From assembly GCA_041906145.1 (NCBI GenBank), contig JAYRJU010000006.1:127397-191396 (forward strand): 64,000 nt of DNA, read 5' to 3'. The translations under genes and the position numbers were made by a program. Shown piece after piece: positions 14,967-23,877 of the stretch (position 1 is the stretch's first letter; each line of letters starts with the position of its first letter). The notes beneath the pieces were generated by a model. It was not told the DNA's origin and did not search any database. It saw only the letters and a program-made list of their open reading frames with translations. Source of the stretch: SHVO01 sp041906145 (GTDB lineage: Bacteria; Pseudomonadota; Alphaproteobacteria; Rhodospirillales; Rhodospirillaceae).

Positions 14967-16640
14967 ATGACGAGCCTTGCCTCTCTCAAGCCGGTACGCC
15001 GCAAATGGGCCGGTGCGGCCACGGTGGCCATCGCAGCCGTCATGGCTTTCGCGCCGCCGTCGATGGCGGAAACGCTCGATCTTACAAGCGCGACCATCGC
15101 CGACGTTCAAGCCGCGCTGGGCACGCGCAAGCTGAGTTCCGAAAAACTGACGCAAGCCTATCTCGCGCGCATCAAGGCCTATGACAAACAAGGCCCCGCG
15201 ATCAACGCGGTCATCATGGTGAATCCGAATGCGGTGAAAGAAGCCCGCGCAATGGACCGTGAGCGGCGCGGGGGCAAAGTGCGCGGACCACTGCACGGCA
15301 TCCCCGTGATCGTGAAGGACAACTACAATACCGTCGATATGCCGACGACGGCGGGCTCGCAACTTCTGGCGGGCTCGATCCCGCCGACGGACGCCTATGT
15401 GGTGAAAAAGCTGCGCGACGCGGGCGCGATCATCATAGCCAAGGTGAACCTCAATGAGTTCGCCGGCAGCGGCGGTATGACGAACGGCGAGAAGGACCCG
15501 AAGATCGCGGCGTTGGGCCGGGCCCAAGCTGGCTTCAGCTCGCAAGGCGGACAAACGCGTAACCCCCACGACATCGCGCGTGTTCCGTCCAGCTCCAGCG
15601 GCGGCACCGGCGCATCGGTTGCGGCGGCGTTCGGCCAATTTGGTCTTGGCACGGACACGGGCGGCTCGGTGCGCGGACCGTCTTCGGTCAACGGCATTGT
15701 TGGCCTCAAGACCAGCTACGGTCTCGTCAGCCGCGCCGGGATCGTACCGCTGTCCCTCAGCCTCGACACGTCCGGTCCGATGGCGCGCAGTGTGTATGAC
15801 GTGGCCGCGGCCCTGAACGTGATGGTTGGGGTCGACCCCGACGACGCCACGACGCAGATGTCGGTGGGCAAAGCCGCGGCCGACTACACCGCGTTCGCGA
15901 AACCGGGCGGGCTGAAGGGCGCGCGCATCGGGATCGGCCGCGACTTCCTGGGCGGCGACGAACAGGTGGATAAGATCACCGAGGACGCGATCGCGACCTT
16001 GAAGTCGCTGGGCGCGGAGATCGTCGATCCGATCAAGGTGCCGAACTATCTCTTGGATCAACGCACCGGCGTGTACGCGCTGCTGGTCAACACGGAATTC
16101 AAGGCTCAGATTACCGACTATCTTCAGACCCTCAAGCCTGGTTTCCCGCGCAGCTTCGACGAGATCGTGGCGCTGGCCAACGATCCGGCGACCAACTACC
16201 GCAGTCCGGAGAAGGCGTTCGGCTTGAAGTATTCGCAAGCGCATGCCGTCGGGATCGATACCCCGACCTACCTCGCGCTCAAGAACCAGGCCCTACCGGC
16301 CATTCGTGCGGGGGTTGAAGCGGTGTTCGCGTCCTACAAGATCGATGCCATCCTGGCGCCGACCAATTCGACGCCCGCGCAGCTCATCGCCGAGCCGCGC
16401 CGGGGCGGCGGTGGACGCGGTGATTCGCCGGGCAATCTGACCAATGAATCCTGGGTGCCCGAGATGGTCGTGCCCGCGGGCATGACCAGCGAAGGCCTGC
16501 CGGTGACGATATCGTTCATCGGCATGCCTTTCAGCGAAGCCAAGCTGATTGGCTACGCGTATGACTTCGAACAAGCCACCAAAGCCCGGCGCCTTCCGAA
16601 GAACACGCCTGAACTGAAGACCGATAAGATCAACTACTAG
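14967..16640 (+). CDS. Exported amidase (amidase signature family)
   Basis: This encodes 557 residues from ATG 14967 (GGAG seven bases upstream); a 100-residue upstream frame lacks coding character. Residues 1-34 form a signal peptide ending PPSMAE, so the enzyme is periplasmic. The Ser-cisSer-Lys triad of the amidase signature family is visible: K117 (GIPVIVKDNYNT), cis-Ser near S210 (PSSSSGGTGAS) and nucleophile S234 (LGTDTGGSVRGP). The PAGMTSEGLPVTISFIGMPF block near the C-terminus is also typical. Exported members with this layout hydrolyse amide bonds of small molecules or peptides; the substrate is unknown. It overlaps the convergent FAD gene by 11 bases. Confidence 0.9.
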   Translation: MTSLASLKPVRRKWAGAATVAIAAVMAFAPPSMAETLDLTSATIADVQAALGTRKLSSEKLTQAYLARIKAYDKQGPAINAVIMVNPNAVKEARAMDRERRGGKVRGPLHGIPVIVKDNYNTVDMPTTAGSQLLAGSIPPTDAYVVKKLRDAGAIIIAKVNLNEFAGSGGMTNGEKDPKIAALGRAQAGFSSQGGQTRNPHDIARVPSSSSGGTGASVAAAFGQFGLGTDTGGSVRGPSSVNGIVGLKTSYGLVSRAGIVPLSLSLDTSGPMARSVYDVAAALNVMVGVDPDDATTQMSVGKAAADYTAFAKPGGLKGARIGIGRDFLGGDEQVDKITEDAIATLKSLGAEIVDPIKVPNYLLDQRTGVYALLVNTEFKAQITDYLQTLKPGFPRSFDEIVALANDPATNYRSPEKAFGLKYSQAHAVGIDTPTYLALKNQALPAIRAGVEAVFASYKIDAILAPTNSTPAQLIAEPRRGGGGRGDSPGNLTNESWVPEMVVPAGMTSEGLPVTISFIGMPFSEAKLIGYAYDFEQATKARRLPKNTPELKTDKINY

Positions 16641-17976
16641 GTTTCAGCAGCGTCTCGGCCATCGCCACGCATGCGCGCCGAATGTCCGGGACGGACGTGA
16701 TTTCCCAGAACACGCCGCGCGTGGGTGGGCCCACGGCGGAAATGTTTGGCGACGCCGCGCCCGTGGCGTCGATGACCATGCACGCATCGTTCACGTCCAA
16801 CCCCAACTGCAGCGGATCTGGCCGGATCACGCCCGCTTCGACCGCGTTGCGGACAAGCGGATTGGAAGTCTTGGCGTAATCGCCCTGCGGTCCGGTGCAA
16901 TTCACGATCCACGCGGGCGAGGTCCGCGTCACCGCGCTTTCGCCGCGCCGGCGGATGGCCACATCGAACGCCCCGTCCTTGAAATCGATAGAAAGGATAC
17001 GTCCCGCCGAAACCGTGAGCTGATCGCGCTGTTGCGCATGGGCCAGTGTATCGGCGACGGCCGGTGCGACGCGGTGGCGATGAACGTCCCAATGCGCGCG
17101 GATATGGCGGAGGAATTGACGGCGCTCGGCGAGCGAAAGACCGCGCCAGAGGTCGATCGTCCAGGGGCGGAGGGCGTCGATGACGTCGCGCCAGTCGTGA
17201 CCGCGCGCCGGCGCGTCCTTTGCCGTCGTCCGCACGGCGCGGAATATCTCCAGAAGCGAACCTGTGGGCTTCGGCAGCGTCAGGGGGTGCGCGGCCTCAT
17301 GGCGATGCGGAATGACGCCGTGGCGCGAGATCACGGCGATCTTGCCCCGATGGCCGCGGCGGGACAGTGTTTCGACCACGTCGGCCATGGTGAGGCCACT
17401 GCCAATGATCAGGATATCGTCGTTCGTCAGTATGGTTTCGAGCCCCCGCGCCTTCCACGGATCATGCAGATAGCGCGGGGAATTGCGCGCGGCGTCCGTG
17501 ACGCCCGGCGGCGAACCCGGCGGCAGGTTGCCGAAGCACAGCGCGATGCGATCAAACGTCAGGCGGCGTCCATCCGCGAGGCTGACGGCCGGATGCGCGC
17601 CCGCATGAAGTGCGCTCGCCACGCCCGCGACAAAGGACACGGACACCTTCCCCGCATGATCGGCCACGGCCGCGCGCAGGACATGGCCCACATAATCGCC
17701 GTAGCGCATGCGCGACATGAAGGTGGAGGCGGGTGACGAATCGCCGTTCGCGCTCAGCCAGGCATGGAAATCGTGCGGATCGTCGGGGAACGCGCCCATG
17801 TTTCCGGCGCGCACATTCAGAAGGTGCTCGGGGTTCACCGTGCCGTACGCAGCGCCGCGGCCGAGCTCGTCCGCGCTTTCGATGATCGTGATCGCCGTGC
17901 CGGCGGGCGCGCGGCGCAGAAGTTGGACCGCGAGCAGACAGCCGCTAAATCCGCCACCGATAATTCCGATATGCAT
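16630..17976 (-). CDS. FAD/NAD(P)-binding protein
   Basis: This encodes 448 residues from ATG 17976, which immediately begins the dinucleotide-binding motif MHIGIIGGGFSGCLLA (1-16). The GRGAAYGTVNPEHLLNVRAG block (39-58) is typical of the FAD-NAD(P)-binding family related to hydroxyacylglutathione or peptide-linked monooxygenase-like proteins. A second Rossmann motif, ILIIGSGLTMADVVETL, lies near the middle, and the C-terminus has VNCTGPQGDY and VIDATGAASPNISAVGPP. It is likely a cytosolic flavin-dependent oxidoreductase with an unassigned substrate. It is divergent from the YbaK gene. Confidence 0.8.
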   Translation of the reverse strand: MHIGIIGGGFSGCLLAVQLLRRAPAGTAITIIESADELGRGAAYGTVNPEHLLNVRAGNMGAFPDDPHDFHAWLSANGDSSPASTFMSRMRYGDYVGHVLRAAVADHAGKVSVSFVAGVASALHAGAHPAVSLADGRRLTFDRIALCFGNLPPGSPPGVTDAARNSPRYLHDPWKARGLETILTNDDILIIGSGLTMADVVETLSRRGHRGKIAVISRHGVIPHRHEAAHPLTLPKPTGSLLEIFRAVRTTAKDAPARGHDWRDVIDALRPWTIDLWRGLSLAERRQFLRHIRAHWDVHRHRVAPAVADTLAHAQQRDQLTVSAGRILSIDFKDGAFDVAIRRRGESAVTRTSPAWIVNCTGPQGDYAKTSNPLVRNAVEAGVIRPDPLQLGLDVNDACMVIDATGAASPNISAVGPPTRGVFWEITSVPDIRRACVAMAETLLKPSS

Positions 17977-18061
17977 GGCGCCAGGGATAAAGCCGAAAGA
18001 GGGTGACGTCCAGTCTCGCGGGGGGCTTCCCCGCCACAGCGGCGGCGCGTAAGTTCGTCTC

Positions 18062-18526
18062 ATGACCCTCGATTCCGTCCGCGCTGATCTGGCGCACCGC
18101 GCCCCCGATCTCGAGATTATCGAGTCCGATGTCAGCACCGCGACCGTGGCGCTGGCCGCCGTGGCGCACGGGGTCGAACCCGGTCAGATCGCCAAGACGC
18201 TGTCGTTGAAAATCGGCGACCGGCGATTCTTGCTTGTCACACGCGGCGACTACCGTCTCGACAACAAGAAAGCCAAAGAGGCGTTCGGCGCAAAGCCGAG
18301 CATGCTGTCGCATGACGAGGTCGTGGAGATCACCGGTCATCCGGTTGGCGGCGTTTGCCCCTTTGGTCTGGCCCAGCCATTGAAAGTCTATTGCGACATA
18401 TCGTTGAAATCCTTCACCGAGGTCTGGCCGGCGGCGGGGTCCATCAACACGTCCGTGCGGATCACACCGCAACGGCTGGCGGAGTTGGTCACCGCGGTGT
18501 GGGTGGACGCCTGTAAAGCGCCCTAA
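18062..18526 (+). CDS. YbaK/EbsC-type aminoacyl-tRNA deacylase
   Basis: This encodes 154 residues covering the whole YbaK/ProRS-editing fold. The motifs are KTLSLKIGDRRFLLVTRGDYRLDN split around residue 50-65, the KK..F motif (NKKAKEAFGAK), and VGGVCPFGL near residue 98, which is the substrate-pocket loop in this family. Family members clear mischarged tRNAs such as Ala- or Cys-tRNA-Pro in trans. The gene's AMLS-like PSMLSHDEV segment is also typical. It lies 85 bases from the divergent FAD gene and 73 bases upstream of the P450 gene. Confidence 0.85.
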   Translation: MTLDSVRADLAHRAPDLEIIESDVSTATVALAAVAHGVEPGQIAKTLSLKIGDRRFLLVTRGDYRLDNKKAKEAFGAKPSMLSHDEVVEITGHPVGGVCPFGLAQPLKVYCDISLKSFTEVWPAAGSINTSVRITPQRLAELVTAVWVDACKAP

Positions 18527-18599
18527 ATCCCCTCGCTTTCGACTCGAAGCCTGTCGTAACGTTCCTCCAAAGCATGGCAAAGACCGTGAGGGAAAGATC

Positions 18600-19814
18600 A
18601 TGACGGCCGCTGCGGATGAACCACTTCTCAATCTTATGTCGCCGGACGTCCTGCGGAATCCCTACCCCTCCTTCGACCGCTTGCGCGCCGCCGAGCCCGT
18701 GCACCGGCTTCCGCTCGGTTTCGTGGTGCTGAGCCGTTACGACGACGTCAGCCTTGTCCTGAAAGACAAACGCTTCGGGAAGACGTTCGCCGAGCGCATG
18801 ACCTTGCGCAACGGGCCGGCCATCATGGATGAACCCGTGTTCCGCAGCATGAGCAAGTGGATGATGTGGGTGAACCCGCCCGATCACACGCGCCTGCGCG
18901 GCCTCGTCACCAAGGCCTTCGTGGCCCGGCGCATGGAAGATATGCGGCCGCGCATTCAGGCCCAGGTCGATGCGATCATCGATAAGATGGAGAAAAAAGG
19001 CGGCGGCGACCTGATTGCCGATTTTGCATTCGCCCTGCCCGTCGGCGTGATCTGCGACATGCTGGGCATCCCGCAGGACGACGTGCCGATGTTTATCGGA
19101 GCCGTGGCTAACGCCGCGAAACTACTGGATCCAGTGATGCTCAGCCGCGCCGAGATCGACGAGGCCAACGGTCACTTTCAGAATATGGCCGATTACTTCG
19201 CGCGGCTGTTCGAGCAGCGCCGCCGCGCGCCCGGCAGCGATCTGACCTCGCACCTGCTGGCCGCCGAGGAATCCGGCGACAAGCTCTCGATGGAAGAGCT
19301 GACCGCGAACATGATCCAGCTTTTCAGCGCGGGTCATGAGACCAGCATCAATCTGATCGGCAATGGGCTGCTCGCCCTCGCGCAACATCCAGACCAGTTG
19401 AACCTTCTGCGCAAGAACCCGTCCCTCACCGACAACGCGGTGGAGGAAATGCTGCGTTACGATTCCCCCGTGCAAGCCGCCGGACGCGACGCGATGGAAG
19501 ACGTGGAGGTCGGCGGCGTGAAACTCGGCAAGGGCGAAGCGATCGTTTGCCTCCTGGGCGCGGCGAATCGCGACCCGGCGGTTTTCCCGGATCCCCATAA
19601 ACTCGACATCACACGCGCCAACACCAAACACGTGTCTTTCGGCGGCGGTAGCCACTTTTGTATCGGCGCGCAGCTCGCGCGTATCGAGGCGCAGGTCGCA
19701 TTCGAGACGCTTTTACGGCGTCTGCCGCACTTAAAGATTCAAAACACCGACGCCCCGGACTGGCGTATGATGTTCGTCATCCGCGGCATGAATGTCCTGC
19801 CCGCGACTTGGTAA
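18600..19814 (+). CDS. Cytochrome P450
   Basis: This encodes 404 residues from ATG 18600, preceded by GAGGGAAAG. The I-helix oxygen-binding motif is AGHET (244-248). The K-helix ExxR is in AVEEMLRYDSPVQ. The haem loop is FGGGSHFCIGAQLAR with axial cysteine C354. The length and the MMWVNPPDHTRLRGLV C-helix are typical of soluble class I bacterial P450s of the CYP107/CYP125-like broad group. It needs a ferredoxin and reductase, neither of which is nearby. The substrate is unknown. It may be co-transcribed with the downstream hypothetical gene, 15 bases away. Confidence 0.93.
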   Translation: MTAAADEPLLNLMSPDVLRNPYPSFDRLRAAEPVHRLPLGFVVLSRYDDVSLVLKDKRFGKTFAERMTLRNGPAIMDEPVFRSMSKWMMWVNPPDHTRLRGLVTKAFVARRMEDMRPRIQAQVDAIIDKMEKKGGGDLIADFAFALPVGVICDMLGIPQDDVPMFIGAVANAAKLLDPVMLSRAEIDEANGHFQNMADYFARLFEQRRRAPGSDLTSHLLAAEESGDKLSMEELTANMIQLFSAGHETSINLIGNGLLALAQHPDQLNLLRKNPSLTDNAVEEMLRYDSPVQAAGRDAMEDVEVGGVKLGKGEAIVCLLGAANRDPAVFPDPHKLDITRANTKHVSFGGGSHFCIGAQLARIEAQVAFETLLRRLPHLKIQNTDAPDWRMMFVIRGMNVLPATW

Positions 19815-19829
19815 TGTTGAAGGAGCGTC

Positions 19830-20417
19830 ATGGTGTCTCGTTTCTCCCCCGGGGCCACGGTCTACGGGAAGGACGGCCGCTCTTACACTGTTGAAGCCAT
19901 TGACGGCGGAACGGTCTATTGCACCGCCTCGAACGGCGCCGAAACCGAGTTTCCGGAAGCCACGCTGTTCACCGAAGCCGAATGGGCGGCGCGGGCCGCG
20001 CAGTCGAAACACGGCAAGCGCGAGGTACCCTACCCGCGCCTGAAACAGTCCCGCCACTACGCGAGCACGGCGGCGAAAGTCACAAGCGCGGCGTCGGAGC
20101 AATTACTGAGCCGCGTCTCACGGCTGATGCCTAGCCTGCTCGACTTCGTGGCCTTCACGGTGGCATCCGATATCCTGGCCGAGACCCATGACGACGACCT
20201 GATCGATCACCTTTCGATCGTCAAATGCCGCCAGATTTTCGACAGCGCCTCGCCGGAAGTGCGCGCGTCGCTCGTCGCCCGCGTACTCGAGACGCAACCC
20301 GAAGCGCTGGTGAGCGCCGCGGGGCTTGGCGACAACCTCGTGCAGGCGATGGTGACCAAAGGTTTGGAGCCTTTGGAACAAGCCTACGAAGATTTTCAAG
20401 ACAGGCCGCGCCGCTAA
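19830..20417 (+). CDS. Conserved-looking hypothetical protein
   Basis: This encodes 195 residues from ATG 19830 with a good GAAGGAG site. I do not recognise the family. Residues 1-55 look like a small beta domain (ATVYGKDGRSYTVEAIDGGT), reminiscent of SH3/KOW-like modules. A basic linker (about 60-85) follows, then an all-helical C-terminal half with acidic stretches (ETHDDDLIDHLS). No signal peptide or membrane segment is present, so it is probably cytosolic. It follows the P450 gene closely and overlaps the convergent GIY-YIG gene by four bases. Confidence 0.6.
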   Translation: MVSRFSPGATVYGKDGRSYTVEAIDGGTVYCTASNGAETEFPEATLFTEAEWAARAAQSKHGKREVPYPRLKQSRHYASTAAKVTSAASEQLLSRVSRLMPSLLDFVAFTVASDILAETHDDDLIDHLSIVKCRQIFDSASPEVRASLVARVLETQPEALVSAAGLGDNLVQAMVTKGLEPLEQAYEDFQDRPRR

Positions 20418-20674
20418 ACCAGCGCGCTCGCGATCATTTTCCGCAGAGTCCGATTACGCTTGAGATGCCACTCGCGGCTCATAGCCGCGCTGCGATCGGC
20501 GTGGCGCTCCGCATACAGCAGGAACCATATGCGCCCCCGGGTCGAGCGCGCGCCGGTACCGTCGTTATGGCGCGCGATGCGCTGATCGAGATCGGTCGTC
20601 CAGCCGACATAGGTTCGGTGACCGCCCTTCCCCCGGCTTCCGATCACATAGACGTAGCAGACGTCCGCGCTCAT
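20414..20674 (-). CDS. GIY-YIG nuclease-domain protein (UPF0213/YhbQ type)
   Basis: This encodes 86 residues forming a lone GIY-YIG domain. The signature is degenerate, as usual for this subgroup: VYVIGS (8-13) for GIY and TYVGWTTDLDQRIARHN (21-37) for YIG with the catalytic arginine in QRIARHN. It continues with NDGTGARSTRG and a late glutamate in AMSREWHLK. Homologues such as YhbQ and Slx1-like proteins are proposed structure-specific nucleases, with function largely untested. Its start overlaps the stop of the upstream transferase gene by four bases, indicating translational coupling. Confidence 0.88.
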   Translation of the reverse strand: MSADVCYVYVIGSRGKGGHRTYVGWTTDLDQRIARHNDGTGARSTRGRIWFLLYAERHADRSAAMSREWHLKRNRTLRKMIASALV

Positions 20675-22449
20675 GGGGTTTCAGTGACGGCGAATTCCTG
20701 CGGCGCGAGGCCGGAGGCGTGGCGCGCCCACATGCTCTCAAAAGCACGTTCGATGTTGCGCGTATAGCGCAAGGTGTCGAAGAGGGGCGCGGTTGCGCGG
20801 CTTTGCCACAAGCGGTCCTTCAACGCGGCGAGCGCTGCGGGATTCCGGGCAAGTTCCAGGGCGCGCGCCTCATATGCTTCAAGCGAACCGGTTATAAGCT
20901 CCGGAAGCCCAGCGGCGGTCAAGGCGCTCGCCGCCACCCGGCTCGCAAAAGTCTCTCCCGCGCAAGTGAGGATCGGCAGACCACCCCACAAGGCGTCACT
21001 GGCGGTGGTGTGCGCATTATAGGGGAACGTATCGAGGAAAAGATCGGCCGCGCGATGACGCGCGAGATGCGCCCCGATGGCAACCCGCTGCGCGAAGACA
21101 AGCCGCTCCGGCGCGATCCCACGCTTGGTCGCTTCCGCCCGCAGGTTGCGCGCAGCAACCGGGTTGTTTTCCAGAAGCCAAAGCACGCTGCCCTCGACGG
21201 CGCCAAGCAGACGCATCCAGACGTCGAAGACTTCGGGCAATATCTTGAAGCCATCGTTGAAACTACAAAACACGAAACCAGCATTGGGCAGCCCCAATTC
21301 CTTGCGCGGCGGCGTGTGCAGCGCGCCGTAGCGCGGCAGCGCGTTGGGCTGATAGCTATGCGGGAGCTGCACGATCTGTTCGCTGAAATGCCCCCTGTGC
21401 TCGAACGGCGTAAGGACGGGATCGCCGATCAAATAGTCGTAACAGGGTGCGGCCGCGGTGCCGGGGTAGCCCAGATAATTCACCTGAAGCGGCGCGATTC
21501 GGCCGGCAAAGATCGCCGGCTGGCGGCTGGTGAAAACATTGAGATCGACGGCTATATGCAAGCCTTCCGCCCGGGCGAGATCGGCGATTTCGGCGTCGGA
21601 GCGTTGCTCGCATTCAATCATCCGGTCCATGGACTTGGCGATATTCGCGCGGATCGAATCGCGCCTTCCCCCCACCGCGAAGCCGACGATCTCAAAGCGC
21701 GAACGGTCGTGCGCTTCCAGCATCCCCGCCATCAAATGGGACGTGGCGTGCGCGCAGAAGTCCGCCGAGACATAACCGATGCGGATCTTTTCCCCGGCCT
21801 TCAGAGGCTGCGGCGCGAAAGCCTTTCGCACGGCGGCTGGAAAGGCGGCCGCGGCGGCTTTGTGCTGTTGTTCAGCGGTTGAAGGTAACGAGAGCAGCCA
21901 GAAAGGGCGCGTGGCCGGCGCGCCCGTATCCACGGCGGCCAACAGTCTCCGGAGCCCGTCCTGGTAACCGTCCCACCGGCAGATGTGCATCGCATAGTGT
22001 AAGGCTTGACCGAGGATGAAGCGGATATCCGGCTTCAAGCGCGCGGCGGCTTCGAGGTCGCTGACGCCGGTTTCCGTTTCGCCGAGGGCGATGAAGGACG
22101 CGCCGCGCGTGGCCAGGGCCTCGGGAAACTCGGATGCGAACGCCAGGACTTTCAGCACATCCGCCATGGCATCGTGATATCGGCCGAGGTCCGCATAAGC
22201 CCGGGCGCGGACCGTCTGGGCCCGGAGATCGAAGTTGCTGGCCGCCAAAGCATCGTTGGCAAGTGTGATGGCCTCCTGCGGGCGGCCCGCATCGCAGGCC
22301 AGGGCGGCCCGCGCGCCCAGCGCCCCCGCCCGTGCGATGGCGTTCCGGGGCTCCTTCGTAAGCACCTGCTCAAAGCGCAGGAGCGCCTCCTTGAGGCGCC
22401 CCTGTTCTTCGAGATCGATAGCTTCGTCGAGGATCGCGGCAATATCCAT
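20671..22449 (-). CDS. SPINDLY-type O-linked N-acetylglucosamine transferase
   Basis: This encodes 592 residues. Residues 1-150 contain about four TPR units (NAIARAGALGARAALACDAG, RAYADLGRYHDAMADVLKVL). From about 215 the catalytic half is a GT41 (Glyco_transf_41) domain, with IRIGYVSADFCAHATSHLM, VNYLGYPGTAAAPCYDYLIG, VFCSFNDGFKILPEVFDVWM and LDTFPYNAHTTASDALW. This domain transfers a sugar from a UDP donor to serine or threonine. In caulobacteria a TPR/GT41 protein (FlmG) glycosylates flagellin, but the acceptor here is unknown because no flagellin gene is close. It is cytosolic and coupled to the GIY-YIG gene. Confidence 0.9.
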   Translation of the reverse strand: MDIAAILDEAIDLEEQGRLKEALLRFEQVLTKEPRNAIARAGALGARAALACDAGRPQEAITLANDALAASNFDLRAQTVRARAYADLGRYHDAMADVLKVLAFASEFPEALATRGASFIALGETETGVSDLEAAARLKPDIRFILGQALHYAMHICRWDGYQDGLRRLLAAVDTGAPATRPFWLLSLPSTAEQQHKAAAAAFPAAVRKAFAPQPLKAGEKIRIGYVSADFCAHATSHLMAGMLEAHDRSRFEIVGFAVGGRRDSIRANIAKSMDRMIECEQRSDAEIADLARAEGLHIAVDLNVFTSRQPAIFAGRIAPLQVNYLGYPGTAAAPCYDYLIGDPVLTPFEHRGHFSEQIVQLPHSYQPNALPRYGALHTPPRKELGLPNAGFVFCSFNDGFKILPEVFDVWMRLLGAVEGSVLWLLENNPVAARNLRAEATKRGIAPERLVFAQRVAIGAHLARHRAADLFLDTFPYNAHTTASDALWGGLPILTCAGETFASRVAASALTAAGLPELITGSLEAYEARALELARNPAALAALKDRLWQSRATAPLFDTLRYTRNIERAFESMWARHASGLAPQEFAVTETP

Positions 22450-22482
22450 TGCCGCGAAACTAACAGACCGCGAGACTCGCCG

Positions 22483-23676
22483 CTATTGGGCTTGCACGCG
22501 CGTGCGGTTACGCCGCTTCAGCCACCACATCGAAATCCCCGTGATGACAAATAGCAGAGGCAGGAAGCCGGAGAGGAACACCAAGGTCCACCAGATCCAG
22601 CCCAGCCCGTTCCCGGCGTGGAACTGACGCTGCCACACCAGCCACTTGTCCTTTGTCGAATAGTTGGACTGGGGATCGCGCAGCTCGATCACGCTTTGCT
22701 TCCACTGGTCGAGGATAACCGTCGCTTGCGGCACGCCGTTGTAGTCGCCCGCGCGCGAGAACTGGATGCGGTACGGTTGATCGGGGCGCGGCGGAAAAGT
22801 GACGCTGCGCACGATGCCGCCCGGAACCACATCGAGGGCAAGTGAGACCGCCTCGTCGATGGCCATGGCCTCCTGGCCGTCCACCGGCACGACGTTGATC
22901 GGGCGCGGATTGCGCGCTTCGCGCACCACCTGGCCGGCGTCGACCATGGAATTGATGGTCGTCGGAAAACAGATATAGACGCCGGAGATGCTGACCAGCA
23001 CGAACACGACCCAGCCCCAGATCCCCACGGCGCCATGCATGTCGCGGTTGGTCTTGATGGCGCTCTTGCCGAATCTAAAGGTGAACGCCTGCTTGATCTG
23101 GCTCTTGCGGGGCCACCACATCACCATCCCGGAAATCCCCAGGAAGGTCATGAACACGCCGAGCCAACCGACGACCTGACGGCCGTAGAGGCTGCCCGGA
23201 AGAAGCAAGCGCCCATGGAGATCGTGCATCATGCGATCGAAGGACATGCTTTGCGGACGGCCTGGCGCCTGGGCCTGCTCGGTCGTGAGAGAGTCCGGAT
23301 CGACGGTCACGCGCACCTGGCCTGCGCCTGGCGGGCCCTGACGCGCTTCTTCACCATCGCGGCGCGGCGCCGTGAAGCGCACGGTTGCGGATGCGCCCGG
23401 TTTGGCCGGGGCATCGTAGCCGGCGAGGCTCACGCCTTCCGGCGCGGCGGTCTGGGCGGCCTGGATGATTTCGGCGATCGGCCGCTGCGGCGCCGAGGCC
23501 GCGTCGAAGCGTTCCGGTAAATGGTGGATCATCTGCACGCTGCCCGAGACGCCGAGCAGCACGAAGGGGATCGAGAAAATGACCCCCAACCAAAGGTGAA
23601 TGGTCGCGAGCGTTTTCTTGATCGAAAAACTCGCGCCTGAAGAACGCGTCTGCGCCCCGGATGTGATTTCAGTCAT
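22483..23676 (-). CDS. PepSY-associated transmembrane protein (iron-locus reductase type)
   Basis: This encodes 397 residues from ATG 23676, with AAGG just upstream. It is a PepSY-TM protein. The first helix is at about 20-45 (ATIHLWLGVIFSIPFVLLGV); a periplasmic PepSY region follows; then come helices near 170-195, 225-250 and at the C-terminus (about 360-385), ending in a basic tail. Conserved histidines are H23 (IHLWLG) and MHDLHGRLL in the middle. Proteins of this family sit beside siderophore receptors and include ferric-siderophore reductases such as FoxB/FegB-like proteins, so a role in iron release at the inner membrane is a fair inference. It lies downstream of, and codirectional with, the siderophore receptor. 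Confidence 0.85.
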   Translation of the reverse strand: MTEITSGAQTRSSGASFSIKKTLATIHLWLGVIFSIPFVLLGVSGSVQMIHHLPERFDAASAPQRPIAEIIQAAQTAAPEGVSLAGYDAPAKPGASATVRFTAPRRDGEEARQGPPGAGQVRVTVDPDSLTTEQAQAPGRPQSMSFDRMMHDLHGRLLLPGSLYGRQVVGWLGVFMTFLGISGMVMWWPRKSQIKQAFTFRFGKSAIKTNRDMHGAVGIWGWVVFVLVSISGVYICFPTTINSMVDAGQVVREARNPRPINVVPVDGQEAMAIDEAVSLALDVVPGGIVRSVTFPPRPDQPYRIQFSRAGDYNGVPQATVILDQWKQSVIELRDPQSNYSTKDKWLVWQRQFHAGNGLGWIWWTLVFLSGFLPLLFVITGISMWWLKRRNRTRVQAQ

Positions 23677-23776
23677 GACCTTGCCACCGCCAAAAAAGAC
23701 CGATTGCGCCAAGAAGCATGATCCGCCTCCACGCGGGACATGCTTCGTTCAAATTCGTACCGCCGAGAGAAGGAAT

Positions 23777-23826
23777 GAACGGCGGAGCCCTCGTAAAGGG
23801 AGGCAAAACGAGAGGCTCCGCCGTTC
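23777..23826 (-). promoter_or_regulatory. Large intercistronic hairpin between receptor and PepSY genes
   Basis: GAACGGCGGAGCC (23777-23789) pairs perfectly with GGCTCCGCCGTTC (23814-23826), and CTCGT/ACGAG extends the stem inward past a one-base bulge. It lies 51 bases after the receptor stop on the minus strand. No U-tract follows, so it more likely stabilises the receptor mRNA or gives partial termination, lowering expression of the PepSY gene. Confidence 0.55.
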
Positions 23827-23877
23827 GTAGGCCGCGGTGGCGGTTGTGGAGCGCGGCCCGAAGTTTCTTGGATCTCC

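Noticed and set aside
23669..23719. 16-residue leader peptide (MLLGAIGLFWRWQGHD) ending inside the PepSY start
   Set aside because: The overlap is suggestive, but the peptide has no ribosome-binding site and no known family.
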